DNA of 64,000 bases, from the NCBI RefSeq assembly GCF_020071995.1, contig NZ_JABWTK010000006.1, positions 124,001 to 188,000 of the forward strand. Reading direction: 5' to 3'. Below, piece by piece: positions 1-8,608 of the stretch; within the stretch, counting starts at the first letter, position 1; the number at the start of each line of letters is the position of its first letter. Made by a program: the position numbers and the translations under genes. The stretch is from Planococcus chinensis. GTDB lineage: Bacteria; Bacillota; Bacilli; Bacillales_A; Planococcaceae. The notes beneath the pieces were generated by a model. The model had not been told where the DNA came from. It saw only the letters and a list, made by a program, of their open reading frames with translations, and searched no databases.

Positions 1-840
1 CTGTCCAATTTGCAGCGCCAACAGCTTTTCACCGAAGAAGATGCGGAGCAGCTGACACCGAAAGTGGTTGCTGCTGAAAAAAGGCTGAAAGCGATCCGAA
101 CCGACCTCCGCTTGACCACGTATTTGGCGCATGCGGACGCACCGTTAATGGAAAAGCTGGCCGCCAGCTGCAGGTTGATCATGGATGCGACTGACAATTT
201 TGAAACGCGGCTTCTGATCAATGACGCCTCCGTCAAATTCGGGGTCCCCTGGATATACGGGGCTTGTGTAGGCAGCTCGGGCGTCGTTTTTCCTTTTATC
301 CCGAAAGAAACCCCTTGTTTCCGTTGTCTGCTGCCGGTATTGCCGGCAGTCAATCAAACCTGTGACACGGTCGGCATCATCCCGCCGGCAGTCCAAGTGA
401 CAGCCGCTCTTCAATGTACAGAAGCTTTGAAATGGCTAAGTGGAAACCGCGAGGCTATGCGAAAAAAAGTCCATTACTTTGATTTATGGGACAATATGCA
501 GCACGATTTAGGCGTTTCACGCATAAAGAATCCCGAGTGCGCAACTTGCGGAGAAGAACCGGTCTTTCCGGCACTGGAGGCAAGAGGGCAAGGGTCGTAT
601 GCCGTTTTATGCGGCCGGGACGCCGTGCAGGTACTGCCGGATCCAGACCGTCCCATTTCGATGAATGCCGCTGAAAATATCGGCCGGCAAATGGGCGGCT
701 CCGTTAACAGCACGCCGTATTTCGTGGAACTGAATGTGCACGGCAAAAGGGCCGTCCTGTTTAAAGACGGCCGCTTGCTGATCCACGGCATCCGGAATGT
801 TGCCGAAGGCCGGAAATTTTATCATCAGTTGTTTGGCTGA
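1..840 (+). CDS. MoeB/ThiF-family adenylyltransferase, 5' end cut by window
   Basis: E1-like enzyme that adenylates the C-terminal Gly-Gly of a MoaD/ThiS-type sulfur carrier. The reading frame is open from base 1, and the first residues (LSNLQRQ) are the family motif that follows the nucleotide-binding loop, so the N-terminus with GxGxxG lies outside the window; the TTG at 10 is not the true start. Counting from that TTG codon, DATDNFETR is at residues 59-67, the zinc pairs CFRC at 103-106 and CATC at 177-180, and the likely catalytic Cys at 118 (TCDTVG). It lies 19 bp before moaB in a molybdenum-cofactor cluster that includes moaD, favouring a MoeB role, but ThiF of the thiazole pathway cannot be separated by sequence alone. 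Confidence 0.85.
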   Translation: MSNLQRQQLFTEEDAEQLTPKVVAAEKRLKAIRTDLRLTTYLAHADAPLMEKLAASCRLIMDATDNFETRLLINDASVKFGVPWIYGACVGSSGVVFPFIPKETPCFRCLLPVLPAVNQTCDTVGIIPPAVQVTAALQCTEALKWLSGNREAMRKKVHYFDLWDNMQHDLGVSRIKNPECATCGEEPVFPALEARGQGSYAVLCGRDAVQVLPDPDRPISMNAAENIGRQMGGSVNSTPYFVELNVHGKRAVLFKDGRLLIHGIRNVAEGRKFYHQLFG

Positions 841-859
841 AGCAAAAAGGAGAATTTGA

Positions 860-1375
860 ATGTCGGAATCATTTGATCTGGAAAAGAACATCCGCATTGC
901 CGTCTTGACGGTCAGCGATACCCGCACACCGGAAACCGATACAGGCGGAGCATTGATGAAAACCTTGGCAGAAGCGGCCGGCATCGAAGTGGCCGGCTAC
1001 CGGATTGTGAAAGATGACCAAGCGGAAATCAAACGAGCGGTGGCAGAGTGGCTGGAAGAAAAGGATCTTGACGCTATTGTTTCAACTGGCGGCACGGGCA
1101 TTGCCAAGCGCGATGTATCGATTGAAGCGATTGAACCCTTATTCGAAAAAGAAATTCCGGGTTTCGGCGAATTATTCCGTTTCTTGAGTTTTAGGGAAGA
1201 CATCGGCACGAGAGCACTTTTAAGCCGCGCATCGGCAGGCGTGGCTTCAGATAAAGCCATTTTTGTCCTGCCGGGTTCACGCGGTGCAGTGAAGCTTGCA
1301 ATGGAGCGGCTGGTGTTGCCGGAACTCGCCCATATCACTTTTGAACTGAACAAACACCGTCAGGCGCGTTCGTAA
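860..1375 (+). CDS. moaB: MoaB/MogA-type molybdopterin adenylyltransferase
   Basis: 171-aa MPT-binding fold protein of the MoaB/Mog family, which adenylates molybdopterin before metal insertion by MoeA. Visible motifs: [14 protein letters not shown] (residues 17-30), the molybdopterin loop [11 protein letters not shown] (75-85) and a C-terminal [13 protein letters not shown] segment. Start ATG follows AAAAAGGAG with about 7 nt spacing. It is probably co-transcribed with the MoeB/ThiF gene upstream. Its last 16 bp overlap tail-to-tail with moaC on the other strand. Confidence 0.93.
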   Translation: MSESFDLEKNIRIAVLTVSDTRTPETDTGGALMKTLAEAAGIEVAGYRIVKDDQAEIKRAVAEWLEEKDLDAIVSTGGTGIAKRDVSIEAIEPLFEKEIPGFGELFRFLSFREDIGTRALLSRASAGVASDKAIFVLPGSRGAVKLAMERLVLPELAHITFELNKHRQARS

Positions 1376-1848
1376 TCGCCCGACTTGCCGCCGGTTTTCT
1401 CAAGCAGCATCGTCGGTCCGATGACCATTTCCTTGCCGGCTGCTTTGCACATATCGTAAATGGTGAGCGCAGCGGCAGAAGCGGCAGTCAACGCTTCCAT
1501 TTCCACGCCGGTCGGGCCTTTCGTTTTGACCGTTGCGTAAAGCAGCACTTCGTAATGGGCGTTCGCTTCATCGACATTCCATTCGAATTCAATATCGACG
1601 CCGCTCAGTGCGAGCGGATGGCACATCGGGATGATTTGGGCGGTGTTTTTCGCCGCCATGATGCCGGCCACTTGGGCCACCGCAAACACGTCGCCTTTTT
1701 TATTGGTGCCGTCTTTGATTTGCTGGTAGATGACTTCGTTCAGAAGGACAGCCGTTTTGGCGCGTGCCGTCCGCACCGTATCGTTTTTTCCGGAAACGTC
1801 GACCATTTTGGCCCGTCCTTGTTCGTTAAAGTGTGTCAGTTCAGACAT
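1360..1848 (-). CDS. moaC: Cyclic pyranopterin monophosphate synthase MoaC
   Basis: 162-aa MoaC, which converts the MoaA product into cyclic pyranopterin monophosphate in the first step of Moco synthesis. Family motifs are complete: VDVSGK (16-21), PMCHPL (74-79), [12 protein letters not shown] (111-122) and YDMCKA (131-136). I chose the ATG at 1848 rather than 1857 because GGAAAGGATG sits 6-8 nt before 1848 but overlaps the 1857 ATG. It is the only cluster gene on the minus strand: its 3' end overlaps moaB and its 5' end is 63 bp from the divergent moeA. Confidence 0.95.
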   Translation of the reverse strand: MSELTHFNEQGRAKMVDVSGKNDTVRTARAKTAVLLNEVIYQQIKDGTNKKGDVFAVAQVAGIMAAKNTAQIIPMCHPLALSGVDIEFEWNVDEANAHYEVLLYATVKTKGPTGVEMEALTAASAAALTIYDMCKAAGKEMVIGPTMLLEKTGGKSGDYERA

Positions 1849-1911
1849 GTTTATCATCCTTTCCGGTTCTTAAAGTTAAGTATATCAGGAAAAATCGAGG
1901 AGTAGATATAG

Positions 1912-3156
1912 ATGGTGGAACACCGAAAACCGATTCCGGTTTCAGAAGCTGTACAAAAAGTGATTGACCAAGCGCATCTGTTGGAGACGGAAACAGTGCC
2001 GCTCGAACAAAGTTACAACCGCATACTTGCAGAACCGATTGTCGCGGGACACCCCGTACCGCCTTTTGACCGCTCGCCGTATGACGGATTTGCGATCATC
2101 TCCAAACATTCAGCCGGCGCTTCCGGCGACAACCGAATCTGTTTCGATATCGTCGACCATATCGGCGCCGGAGCGGTGTCGGAAAAAACCTTATCCGGCA
2201 ATCAAGCAGTGCGGATCATGACCGGTGCGCCGCTTCCTGAAAATGCTGATGCCGTCGTCATGTTTGAGCAGACGGTGGAATCGGACGGATTTTTTACCAT
2301 CCGCAAACCGTTTGAACCGCTGGAAAACGTGTCGCTCCAAGGCGAAGACGTCGAGCAAGGCGAAACGGTCATTGAAAGCGGAAATTTGATCCATCCCGGT
2401 ACCGTCGCCTTGCTGGCAACATTCGGCTACGCAACGGTCCGTGTAGCCAAGCACCCGGTCGTCGGCATTCTTTCTACCGGTACCGAACTGCTGGATGTAT
2501 CCGAGCCGCTCGTACCCGGAAAAATCCGCAACAGCAACGGTCCGATGATCGCTGCACAACTGGCACGCATGGGAATCCCCTGCAAAACTTACGGCTTGTC
2601 GGTCGACAATCTGGACGAGAGTTTTGACATTGTAAAAAGGGCCGCTGAAGAAACGGACTGCCTGATCACCACCGGCGGCGTATCGGTCGGCGACTTTGAC
2701 TTTCTGCCGGCCATCTACGAGCGCCTCGGGGCGAATGTCCTGTTCAATAAAGTCGCCATGCGCCCCGGAAGCGTAACGACTGTTGCGGTAGCGGATGGCA
2801 AATTTTTATTCGGCTTATCCGGCAACCCATCCGCCTGTTTTACCGGTTTTGAATTGTTCGTTCGGCCGGCCCTGTTAAAAATGATGGGAGCACAAAAATT
2901 GTATTTGCCGCAGACAACCGCCGTTTTAGCGGAAGACGTTCCGCAAGCGAATCCATTTACACGCTTTATCCGGGCAGTATATGATGGCCACACCATCAAA
3001 CCCGCCGGCTTCAACAAATCGAACGCTGTGGCATCCATTGCAAAAGGCAATGCGCTGATTGTGTTGCCGGGCGGCACGAGGGGCTTTACAAGCGGAGACA
3101 CAGTGGACGTCCTGCTGCTTGGCGTCGAGGAAGGCAGCGCTGCATGGAAGCTGTAA
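1912..3156 (+). CDS. moeA: Molybdopterin molybdotransferase MoeA
   Basis: 414-aa MoeA that inserts molybdate into adenylated molybdopterin, releasing AMP. Visible: PPFDRSPYDGFAI near residues 50-62, GILSTGTEL in the middle domain, the MPT-binding TTGGVSVGDFDF near 253-264 and GLSGNPSACF near 301-310. Length is normal for the family. Start ATG follows CGAGGAG. It heads a tight plus-strand run (moeA-mobB-moaE-moaD-mobA-moaA) with overlapping or nearly touching genes, implying one transcript. Confidence 0.95.
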   Translation: MVEHRKPIPVSEAVQKVIDQAHLLETETVPLEQSYNRILAEPIVAGHPVPPFDRSPYDGFAIISKHSAGASGDNRICFDIVDHIGAGAVSEKTLSGNQAVRIMTGAPLPENADAVVMFEQTVESDGFFTIRKPFEPLENVSLQGEDVEQGETVIESGNLIHPGTVALLATFGYATVRVAKHPVVGILSTGTELLDVSEPLVPGKIRNSNGPMIAAQLARMGIPCKTYGLSVDNLDESFDIVKRAAEETDCLITTGGVSVGDFDFLPAIYERLGANVLFNKVAMRPGSVTTVAVADGKFLFGLSGNPSACFTGFELFVRPALLKMMGAQKLYLPQTTAVLAEDVPQANPFTRFIRAVYDGHTIKPAGFNKSNAVASIAKGNALIVLPGGTRGFTSGDTVDVLLLGVEEGSAAWKL

Positions 3157-3665
3157 GGATTCTGCAAGTTGTCGGCTTTAAAAACAGCGGCAAAACGACG
3201 CTCATGAAGCGGTTGATTGAACTAACCCGTACTTCAGGGATGAAAGTCTCGGCAATAAAACATCACGGACACGGCGGCAGACCTGAGCTGCCGCCGCAGG
3301 AAACCGACAGTACGCAGTTTCTCGCAAGCGGCGCAGCCAGTTCGCTCGTTTACGGCGATGGATTGGTCCAGATGCATCTCGAGGAACCCGAAGCGGATCT
3401 GGAAAAATTCATCCGGTTCTCTCTATTGGCCAATCCGGATTTGATTTTAATTGAAGGTTTTAAGGCAGCTCCTTATCCGAAAATTGTGCTGGTCCGAAGC
3501 CCGGAAGATTGGCGGGAACTTGAAACCCTGTCGAATATCCAGCTGGTCATTGTGCATACAGGCGTGAAATTGGAAACTACCGCAACGCTGGAAGCGGATA
3601 ATATAGAAGCAATCGCCCGTTTTTTTATCGAGTGGATGGAAGGTGAAAACGATGAAAGCATATAG
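3144..3665 (+). CDS. mobB: Molybdopterin-guanine dinucleotide biosynthesis adapter MobB
   Basis: 173-aa P-loop GTP-binding protein with Walker A GFKNSGKTT at residues 11-19 and an IKHHGHGG segment typical of MobB. It assists MobA-dependent nucleotide attachment and is not essential in characterised bacteria. The ATG lies 13 bp inside the end of moeA, preceded by GAGGAAGG, so translation is probably coupled. The last 14 bp overlap moaE. Confidence 0.93.
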   Translation: MEAVRILQVVGFKNSGKTTLMKRLIELTRTSGMKVSAIKHHGHGGRPELPPQETDSTQFLASGAASSLVYGDGLVQMHLEEPEADLEKFIRFSLLANPDLILIEGFKAAPYPKIVLVRSPEDWRELETLSNIQLVIVHTGVKLETTATLEADNIEAIARFFIEWMEGENDESI

Positions 3666-4092
3666 TATAGTGACCGAACCGATCAACCCGCAACTTTACG
3701 CCGATTACGTGCTGCGTCCGGAAGCCGGCGCCGTAACGCTTTTCACCGGACACGTCCGGGAATGGACCAAAGGCGTAAAAACCTTGTATTTGGCGTACGA
3801 AGCCTACGTGCCGATGGCAGAGAAAAAATTGGCGCAGATCGGCCGGGAAATCGAAGAAAGATGGGAAGGGACCCAGGTGGCGATCGCGCACCGCATCGGC
3901 GAACTTCAAATCAGCGACATTGCGGTCGTAATTGCGGTATCCTCGCCGCACCGGAAAGCGGCTTATGAAGCGAATGAATACGCAATTGAACGCATCAAGG
4001 AAATCGTGCCAATCTGGAAAAAGGAAATCTGGAATGACGGCGAGGAATGGATCGGCGACCAGAAGAAAAAACCGGAAGGAGAAATGATATGA
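3652..4092 (+). CDS. moaE: Molybdopterin synthase catalytic subunit MoaE
   Basis: 146-aa large subunit of MPT synthase, which transfers sulfur from MoaD thiocarboxylate to cyclic pyranopterin monophosphate. Conserved stretches: GAVTLFTGHVRE (26-37), IAHRIGEL (78-85), VSSPHRKAAYEA (97-108) and the active-site lysine region IWKKE (121-125). ATG 3652 is preferred over GTG 3643 because GGAAGG precedes it at correct spacing. Stop overlaps the moaD start as ATGA. Confidence 0.95.
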   Translation: MKAYSIVTEPINPQLYADYVLRPEAGAVTLFTGHVREWTKGVKTLYLAYEAYVPMAEKKLAQIGREIEERWEGTQVAIAHRIGELQISDIAVVIAVSSPHRKAAYEANEYAIERIKEIVPIWKKEIWNDGEEWIGDQKKKPEGEMI

Positions 4093-4322
4093 TTACCATT
4101 CATTATTTCGCTGGAATCAAAGAACTGACCGGAAAGGCTCAAGAGACGCTGCAGTTTGCCGGGCAGACCGTGGATCAGCTGCGAAAAGAGCTTGCCGGCA
4201 AATATCCCGGTATGGATGAGAACTCAGTCCAAGTCGCGGTGAATGAAGAATATGCTTTGCCGGATGACGTCCTGTCAGAAGGCGATGTCGTCGCATTGAT
4301 TCCGCCGGTCAGCGGCGGATGA
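4089..4322 (+). CDS. moaD: Molybdopterin synthase sulfur carrier subunit MoaD
   Basis: 77-aa ubiquitin-fold sulfur carrier ending in the required Gly-Gly (PPVSGG), whose C-terminus is adenylated by MoeB and then thiocarboxylated. A longer in-frame reading upstream exists, but the ATG at 4089 fits the family length, overlaps the moaE stop as ATGA and follows a GGAAGGAG site. Its own TGA overlaps the mobA ATG the same way, so moaE-moaD-mobA are translationally coupled. Confidence 0.95.
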   Translation: MITIHYFAGIKELTGKAQETLQFAGQTVDQLRKELAGKYPGMDENSVQVAVNEEYALPDDVLSEGDVVALIPPVSGG

Positions 4323-4879
4323 GCCGGACGGTCGGAATTCTGCTTGCCGGCGGACTGTCCAGCCGCTTCGGATCGCCAAAAGCGTTTGCTGAAATAGATG
4401 GCCGCCTCTTTTATGAACGGGTTTACCAAGCGCTCGCCGCGGCTTGTGATCAGGTTGTCATCGTGACACGCCCAGAATTGATCGGCCGTTTTCCGGCCGG
4501 ACTGGACGTCATAGCTGATTTGCCGGAAGTGGCTGGAAAAGGTCCGCTCGCAGGCATTTGTTCGGCAATGGAAGAGCGGCCGGCTGAACGGTATCTCGTG
4601 CTTCCATGTGATATGCCTTTCATCGGACCGAATGAAACACAGGCGTTGATGCAGCTGTCATCACGGGCTGACGTCACGGCGGTTCAGACAGCAGCAGAAA
4701 AAATTCCCCTGTTCAGTGTATGGAATGGCAATTCGAGCCAGGAATTAAGGAAATTTATTGAATTCGGCAATTTGAGCGTATTCGCTTTTTTGGAAACGAT
4801 CCATACGGAATGGGCAGTGTCTTCGCTAATCCATAAAGACCCTGCCGTATTCCAAAATATAAATACCCGCATCAACTAG
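4319..4879 (+). CDS. mobA: Molybdenum cofactor guanylyltransferase MobA
   Basis: 186-aa nucleotidyltransferase that joins GMP from GTP to Mo-molybdopterin to make the guanine dinucleotide form. The GTP-binding signature [14 protein letters not shown] covers residues 8-21 and the metal-binding LPCDMPF motif is in the middle. The ATG overlaps the moaD stop codon by four bases. Presence of MobA implies the cell makes bis-MGD enzymes (for example nitrate reductase or formate dehydrogenase), none of which is in this window. Confidence 0.93.
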   Translation: MSRTVGILLAGGLSSRFGSPKAFAEIDGRLFYERVYQALAAACDQVVIVTRPELIGRFPAGLDVIADLPEVAGKGPLAGICSAMEERPAERYLVLPCDMPFIGPNETQALMQLSSRADVTAVQTAAEKIPLFSVWNGNSSQELRKFIEFGNLSVFAFLETIHTEWAVSSLIHKDPAVFQNINTRIN

Positions 4880-4896
4880 AAAGGGAGGGCGTTAGC

Positions 4897-5913
4897 ATGG
4901 AAAGGCAAGCACTAAAAGACCAGCTGGGACGTCCGATACGCGATTTGCGGATTTCTGTCACCGACCGCTGCAATTTCCGCTGTTCATACTGCATGCCAAA
5001 AGAAGTGTTCGGCGACGATTATGCATTCTTGCCGAAACAGGAATTGCTGTCCTTTGAAGAAATTCACCGGCTGACCCGAATCTTCGTGTTGATGGGCGTC
5101 AAGAAAATCCGGTTGACCGGAGGAGAACCTTTGCTGCGCCGCGGCCTCCCGGAGCTGGTGAAGAAAATCTTCTCGGTTGAAGGTGTGGAAGACGTAGGGC
5201 TGACGACGAACGGGTTATTGCTGAAACAGCACGGACCGGCGCTGTTTGATGCGGGGCTCCGACGGCTGAATATCAGTCTGGATGCACTCGAACCGGATCT
5301 GTTCGGAAAGCTGAACGGCCGTGGTGTCGGCTCTTCACCGATCCTCCAAAATATCGACTTTGCCAAAGAGCTGGGTTTTGAAATCAAAGTCAATATGGTG
5401 GTACAAAAAGGCGTCAACGAAGCGGAGATTCTGCCAATGGCTGCCTACTTCAAGGAAAAAGGCATTACGCTGCGCTATATCGAATTCATGGATGTCGGCA
5501 CCGACAATGGATGGAGCTTTGAAAAAGTCGTCACCAAAAAAGAGATTTTGGAAAAGCTCCTGTCTGCCTATGAACTGGAACCCGTCGATCAGGATTATTT
5601 CGGAGAAGTGGCGAAACGCTACCGCTATAAAGGCGGCGACTCGCAAGTCGGCTTTATCACTTCTGTTTCGGAATCCTTCTGTTCATCGTGCACACGCGCC
5701 CGCCTGTCATCTGACGGCAAATTCTATACGTGCCTGTTTGCCACCGAAGGGTTCGATATCCGCGAACTTCTTCGGAGCGGCTTGGAGGATCCGGAACTGC
5801 TGGAAGCAATCAGCCGTGTATGGGAACGCCGGAGTGACCGGTATTCGGATGAACGGACGGAACAGACAGCGAAATCGCGCAAAAAGATTGGCATGTCGTA
5901 TATCGGCGGGTAA
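4897..5913 (+). CDS. moaA: GTP 3',8-cyclase MoaA (radical SAM)
   Basis: 338-aa radical SAM enzyme that starts Moco synthesis by rearranging GTP to 3',8-cyclo-GTP. The SAM cluster CNFRCSYC uses C25, C29 and C32; the second cluster uses C262, C265 and C279 (CSSC...YTC). The protein ends in GG, as MoaA needs for activity. Start ATG follows AAAGGGAGGG. Last gene of the run, followed by a terminator. Confidence 0.96.
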   Translation: MERQALKDQLGRPIRDLRISVTDRCNFRCSYCMPKEVFGDDYAFLPKQELLSFEEIHRLTRIFVLMGVKKIRLTGGEPLLRRGLPELVKKIFSVEGVEDVGLTTNGLLLKQHGPALFDAGLRRLNISLDALEPDLFGKLNGRGVGSSPILQNIDFAKELGFEIKVNMVVQKGVNEAEILPMAAYFKEKGITLRYIEFMDVGTDNGWSFEKVVTKKEILEKLLSAYELEPVDQDYFGEVAKRYRYKGGDSQVGFITSVSESFCSSCTRARLSSDGKFYTCLFATEGFDIRELLRSGLEDPELLEAISRVWERRSDRYSDERTEQTAKSRKKIGMSYIGG

Positions 5914-5975
5914 GGAGTGGCATAAAAACTTCCTCCTGCTTGGTAGAAAGTGAATTCACTTAATAAACGATGAGA

Positions 5976-6018
5976 AACGAGGCGTATTTCTAATGGAAAT
6001 ATTCCTCGTTTTTTTTAT
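5976..6018 (+). terminator. Rho-independent terminator after moaA
   Basis: Stem AACGAGG (5976-5982) pairs with CCTCGTT (6004-6010), with further pairing of TATTTC/GAAATA inside, followed by an eight-T run. It closes the Moco operon. Confidence 0.85.
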
Positions 6019-6081
6019 TTTGACTTGCAAGTGAGGTGTCCGGAAAAGCAGGTGAAGTTTGGCGAACGTTCGGAATGCGTT

Positions 6082-6110
6082 TTGACATGTTTACGAACGG
6101 TCTTTAAATT
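6082..6110 (+). promoter_or_regulatory. Possible SigA promoter for the APH-like gene
   Basis: In the 328-bp gap after moaA, a consensus TTGACA (6082-6087) is followed 17 bp on by TAAATT (6105-6110), a 4/6 match to the -10 box. The region to 6241 is AT-rich without another gene. The weak -10 keeps this tentative. Confidence 0.4.
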
Positions 6111-6241
6111 ACATATAAATTAATTATAAAGCGCTTTGAAATTTTCTGATTATTGGTAATATAGCTATATACATATTGGGATTAGATAGAGGATGAATGC
6201 AGTCCGTATAAAGGAAATTAAACAGAAAGTAGGAGAATTAA

Positions 6242-7171
6242 ATGAAAGCTAAAGAAATCGTAAAGAATTTTGGTTTTGAAACAGAAGATGAACCAGTTAG
6301 CATCTATCCGTTTTCGCCAGTTTACCGGATGATACGACCTGAAGGCGACTTTATAGTCAAAAAAACGCAGCACCCAATCGAGAAAGCAAATCGCCTCATG
6401 AGATATACAAAAACATTAAACGAACAAGGTGTAGATGTGGTAATTCCGTCAAAGATTCAAGCAGAAAATCCAAGGACTTTCGGTGAAGAAACCTACGTCG
6501 TTTATCCTTTTGTTCAAGGAGTGCCTTATACGGGAAAGGAGTGGGAGATCAAAGAAGCAGGAAGGTTGCTTGGGCGAATTCACGCATTATCTCCAACTGA
6601 TAATAAATATGAATTGGATATATACGATGTATTTGATTTCACTGAAAATGAAGTTAAAGAGAGCTTCCAGCATATTGTGCAAAATGCAGCTCCTTACGGA
6701 TTAACTATTAAACCAGAATTAGAAATCCAGCTTCTGCAAGCGGTTCGTCAACAAGAGGAATTGAAGCAAGCCGGATTGTTTTCCGTCGCAACACCGCACG
6801 ATTTCAAAGCGAATAATCTTATTTATACCCCACAGCCTTATTTGATTGATCCGGATAATGCTGGATGGGTTCCGCGAATATTTGATCTGGCACTCGTCCT
6901 GCTGCTGTTTCATAATGAACTGGCCTCTGCTCCAGACCGACCGTTTACCGAACAGCAATGGCATTTGTTTCTAGCGGGATACGGGGAATCCGTAAACTTA
7001 TCGCATGAGGAGAAAATGAATTGGCCGAAAGCACTGGACCACGTTTTCCTGGATGAAGTGATATGGCTGATGGCGGATGTAGAAGAAGATTGGCAGAATC
7101 CGGCGCAGCGCGCTTTATTTAATCGCCTTATTCAAGTGTTCTTGAACTCGGAAGAATTCGACTTAATTTAA
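6242..7171 (+). CDS. APH/choline-kinase-like phosphotransferase
   Basis: 309-aa protein of the aminoglycoside phosphotransferase (APH) superfamily. The catalytic loop reads HDFKANNLIY (H186, D187, N191) and the metal-binding motif LIDPDNAG places Asp at 203, matching HxDxxxxN and xDxD of the fold. The N-terminal part has FIVKKTQ as the likely ATP-lysine strand. Substrate is unknown; relatives phosphorylate antibiotics, choline, ethanolamine or spore-coat precursors. Start ATG follows AGTAGGAG. It stands alone, bounded by a terminator and a large inverted repeat. Confidence 0.75.
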   Translation: MKAKEIVKNFGFETEDEPVSIYPFSPVYRMIRPEGDFIVKKTQHPIEKANRLMRYTKTLNEQGVDVVIPSKIQAENPRTFGEETYVVYPFVQGVPYTGKEWEIKEAGRLLGRIHALSPTDNKYELDIYDVFDFTENEVKESFQHIVQNAAPYGLTIKPELEIQLLQAVRQQEELKQAGLFSVATPHDFKANNLIYTPQPYLIDPDNAGWVPRIFDLALVLLLFHNELASAPDRPFTEQQWHLFLAGYGESVNLSHEEKMNWPKALDHVFLDEVIWLMADVEEDWQNPAQRALFNRLIQVFLNSEEFDLI

Positions 7172-7208
7172 GTGATGTGCAGTGGATCGAATCAAAGGGA
7201 AGTGGGAG

Positions 7209-7244
7209 TTGAATGTAACTTAAGTGCAGTTAAGTTACATTCAA
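7209..7244. repeat. 15-bp perfect inverted repeat between APH-like and SUKH genes
   Basis: TTGAATGTAACTTAA (7209-7223) is repeated inverted at 7230-7244 around the loop GTGCAG. No T-run follows directly on the plus strand. It may terminate the upstream transcript, protect RNA ends, or serve as an operator. Confidence 0.75.
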
Positions 7245-7323
7245 AATAAATATATTATCTTTTATAAAAGTTTAAGAGAAAATGAAATTACTAGGAAAAA
7301 GCACTAAATCGAAGGGGGAAAAG

Positions 7324-7833
7324 ATGGTGTCTAAAATAAACATTACTCTAGAAGCTTTAAAGAAGCGCCTGGATTCAAAAGGCCTTCTGGAAGTTCAACA
7401 AGAAGATGGATATGTTACAAAAGTGAAAATGAATTTTAATCCCCCGGCAACAGAAAGTGAACTGCAGAAATTGCCATTTACTGTACCCGAAGACTACAAA
7501 GAGTTTCTGCGGCTGCACAATGGCGGACTTATTTTTAGCCATCCCCAATATGGTAGCGGATTTGAACTTTTTACCATTGATGAGATATTGGAATACAGAG
7601 CCATTCCGGGTTATGACTATCCGGATAATTGGTTTCCAATCGCCTATGGATATGATGGCTGTTATTTGATTGTGACAGACAAAGTGGTGGGCAATGGCTA
7701 TCTCTACGTGATGGATACCGGTTATAACTTCGAGGATAATATGTATATTGGCATGAACTTCGAGGACTGGCTTGAAAAGTTCGTCATCGCGCAAGGATCG
7801 AAATTCTGGGAATGGGGATTCATTATTCCATAA
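7324..7833 (+). CDS. SMI1/KNR4 (SUKH) family protein
   Basis: 169-aa protein with the SUKH core: FTVPEDYKEFLRLHNGG (about residues 50-66), a hydrophobic strand region around FPIAYGYDGCYLIV and a final MNFEDWLEKF. In bacteria this superfamily is best known as immunity proteins of polymorphic or contact-dependent toxins. No toxin gene is adjacent, so an immunity role is inference. ATG 7324 is chosen over an upstream ATG because AAGGGGGAAAAG precedes it. The remnant of another immunity-like gene follows directly. Confidence 0.75.
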   Translation: MVSKINITLEALKKRLDSKGLLEVQQEDGYVTKVKMNFNPPATESELQKLPFTVPEDYKEFLRLHNGGLIFSHPQYGSGFELFTIDEILEYRAIPGYDYPDNWFPIAYGYDGCYLIVTDKVVGNGYLYVMDTGYNFEDNMYIGMNFEDWLEKFVIAQGSKFWEWGFIIP

Positions 7834-7837
7834 ATAA

Positions 7838-8085
7838 CCGAGTACGAATCGCTTTGACGAACGAATAACGGCTTTTTTGGAAGTTAACATTGAAAAATCG
7901 GTCATCACGGATGTGGAAGTGGATTCCTTTAGAGGGCTAAAAATTCTGATGTCGGAAAGTTACGTACTGGAAGTGTTCCCGGACTCATCGAATGGAAGCG
8001 AGATCGGGAATTCTGGCGACTTTTCAATCGTCGGAAAGGTAGTCCACATTTTGTCGTTTCCGGCAATGGAGTAGAATATATCTGA
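7838..8085 (+). pseudogene. Frameshifted remnant of a small immunity-like protein
   Basis: Frame 2 (from 7838, no ATG) encodes a stretch with VEVDSFRGLKI and YVLEVFPDSS, then drifts into unconvincing sequence ending at 8074. From about 7990 the next frame continues the expected protein: REFWRLFNRRKGSPHFVV to a stop at 8083-8085. A conserved-looking LEVFP...FWRLF...HFVV order is thus split across two frames, and the N-terminal half is absent. I read it as a decayed C-terminal fragment of a Bacillus-type small protein often found next to toxin or SUKH genes. Confidence 0.6.
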
Positions 8086-8395
8086 GTTAGGTTAAAGTAC
8101 GTAAGATAAGTAAGTCATTCAATCACCCAATTCCATTCGCTGTGTTAGAAAATCCATCGAAACTGATTTCAAACGAAAATAGGATACATTCAAGTGGCTA
8201 TACCATAGGGGTTGAAAACTCGCATTTCAATAGGAGTTGGGTTTACCCATCAAGCGTTATGGAAGGAAAAAAGCTTGTATAAATCCAGAGTTGGAAATAT
8301 TTTAACCGTTAGTAACCAGCTTCGTATTTGCAGGGAAATGATCGCTGCTTAGGAGGTAATTCCAAAAACACTATATGATTGGAGGTAGGTTGCTT
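8086..8395 (+). other. Gap with no supportable gene; partial repeat of downstream start region
   Basis: No ORF with a ribosome site is seen. CAAGCGTTATGGAAGG near 8252 resembles CAAGCGTTATGAAGG near 8412 at the start of the next small gene, suggesting an old partial duplication. An AGGAGG near 8351 precedes no usable start. Confidence 0.4.
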
Positions 8396-8425
8396 ATGAA
8401 AAACATAAACACCCAAGCGTTATGA
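8396..8425 (+). CDS. 9-codon upstream ORF (possible leader peptide)
   Basis: ATG at 8396 lies 10 nt after GGAGG (8381-8385) and encodes MKNINTQAL before TGA at 8423-8425. The stop overlaps the ATG of the next membrane-protein gene as ATGA, an arrangement typical of translational coupling or leader control. The only good Shine-Dalgarno in the region serves this ORF, not the larger one. It could instead be the fossil start of a frameshifted gene. Confidence 0.45.
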   Translation: MKNINTQAL

Positions 8426-8601
8426 AGGTAACTGAAAAACAAAAAAATATTTTTGTTTTAGTGCTGGCAATCCTTGCACTTATCTACTCCATTACGGGGA
8501 TTATACATGAAATAGTATTATCATGGTTTGTGTTTATTTACAGCCTGTCGATTATTCTCTATATTATCTTCACATTAAAGGACTGGAATAAAACCGAATA
8601 A
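8422..8601 (+). CDS. 59-aa two-helix membrane protein
   Basis: The ORF encodes 59 residues: a short basic N-terminus (MKVTEKQKN), then two hydrophobic segments (about residues 10-30 and 33-52) and a charged tail LKDWNKTE. It has no signal cleavage site and no recognised family. It overlaps the 9-codon ORF by four bases and is followed by a hairpin terminator, supporting expression as a small unit. Function unknown. Confidence 0.6.
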   Translation: MKVTEKQKNIFVLVLAILALIYSITGIIHEIVLSWFVFIYSLSIILYIIFTLKDWNKTE

Positions 8602-8608
8602 TGTAGAA

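Noticed and set aside
3643-3651. GTG start for moaE
   Set aside because: ATG 3652 has the correctly spaced GGAAGG; GTG overlaps it.
6242-7171. Calling the APH-like gene an antibiotic resistance gene
   Set aside because: Only fold-level motifs are visible; many family members phosphorylate metabolites.
8248-8440. Insertion-sequence ends suggested by the repeated CAAGCGTTATG
   Set aside because: The copies are direct and short, with no transposase remnant or target duplication.
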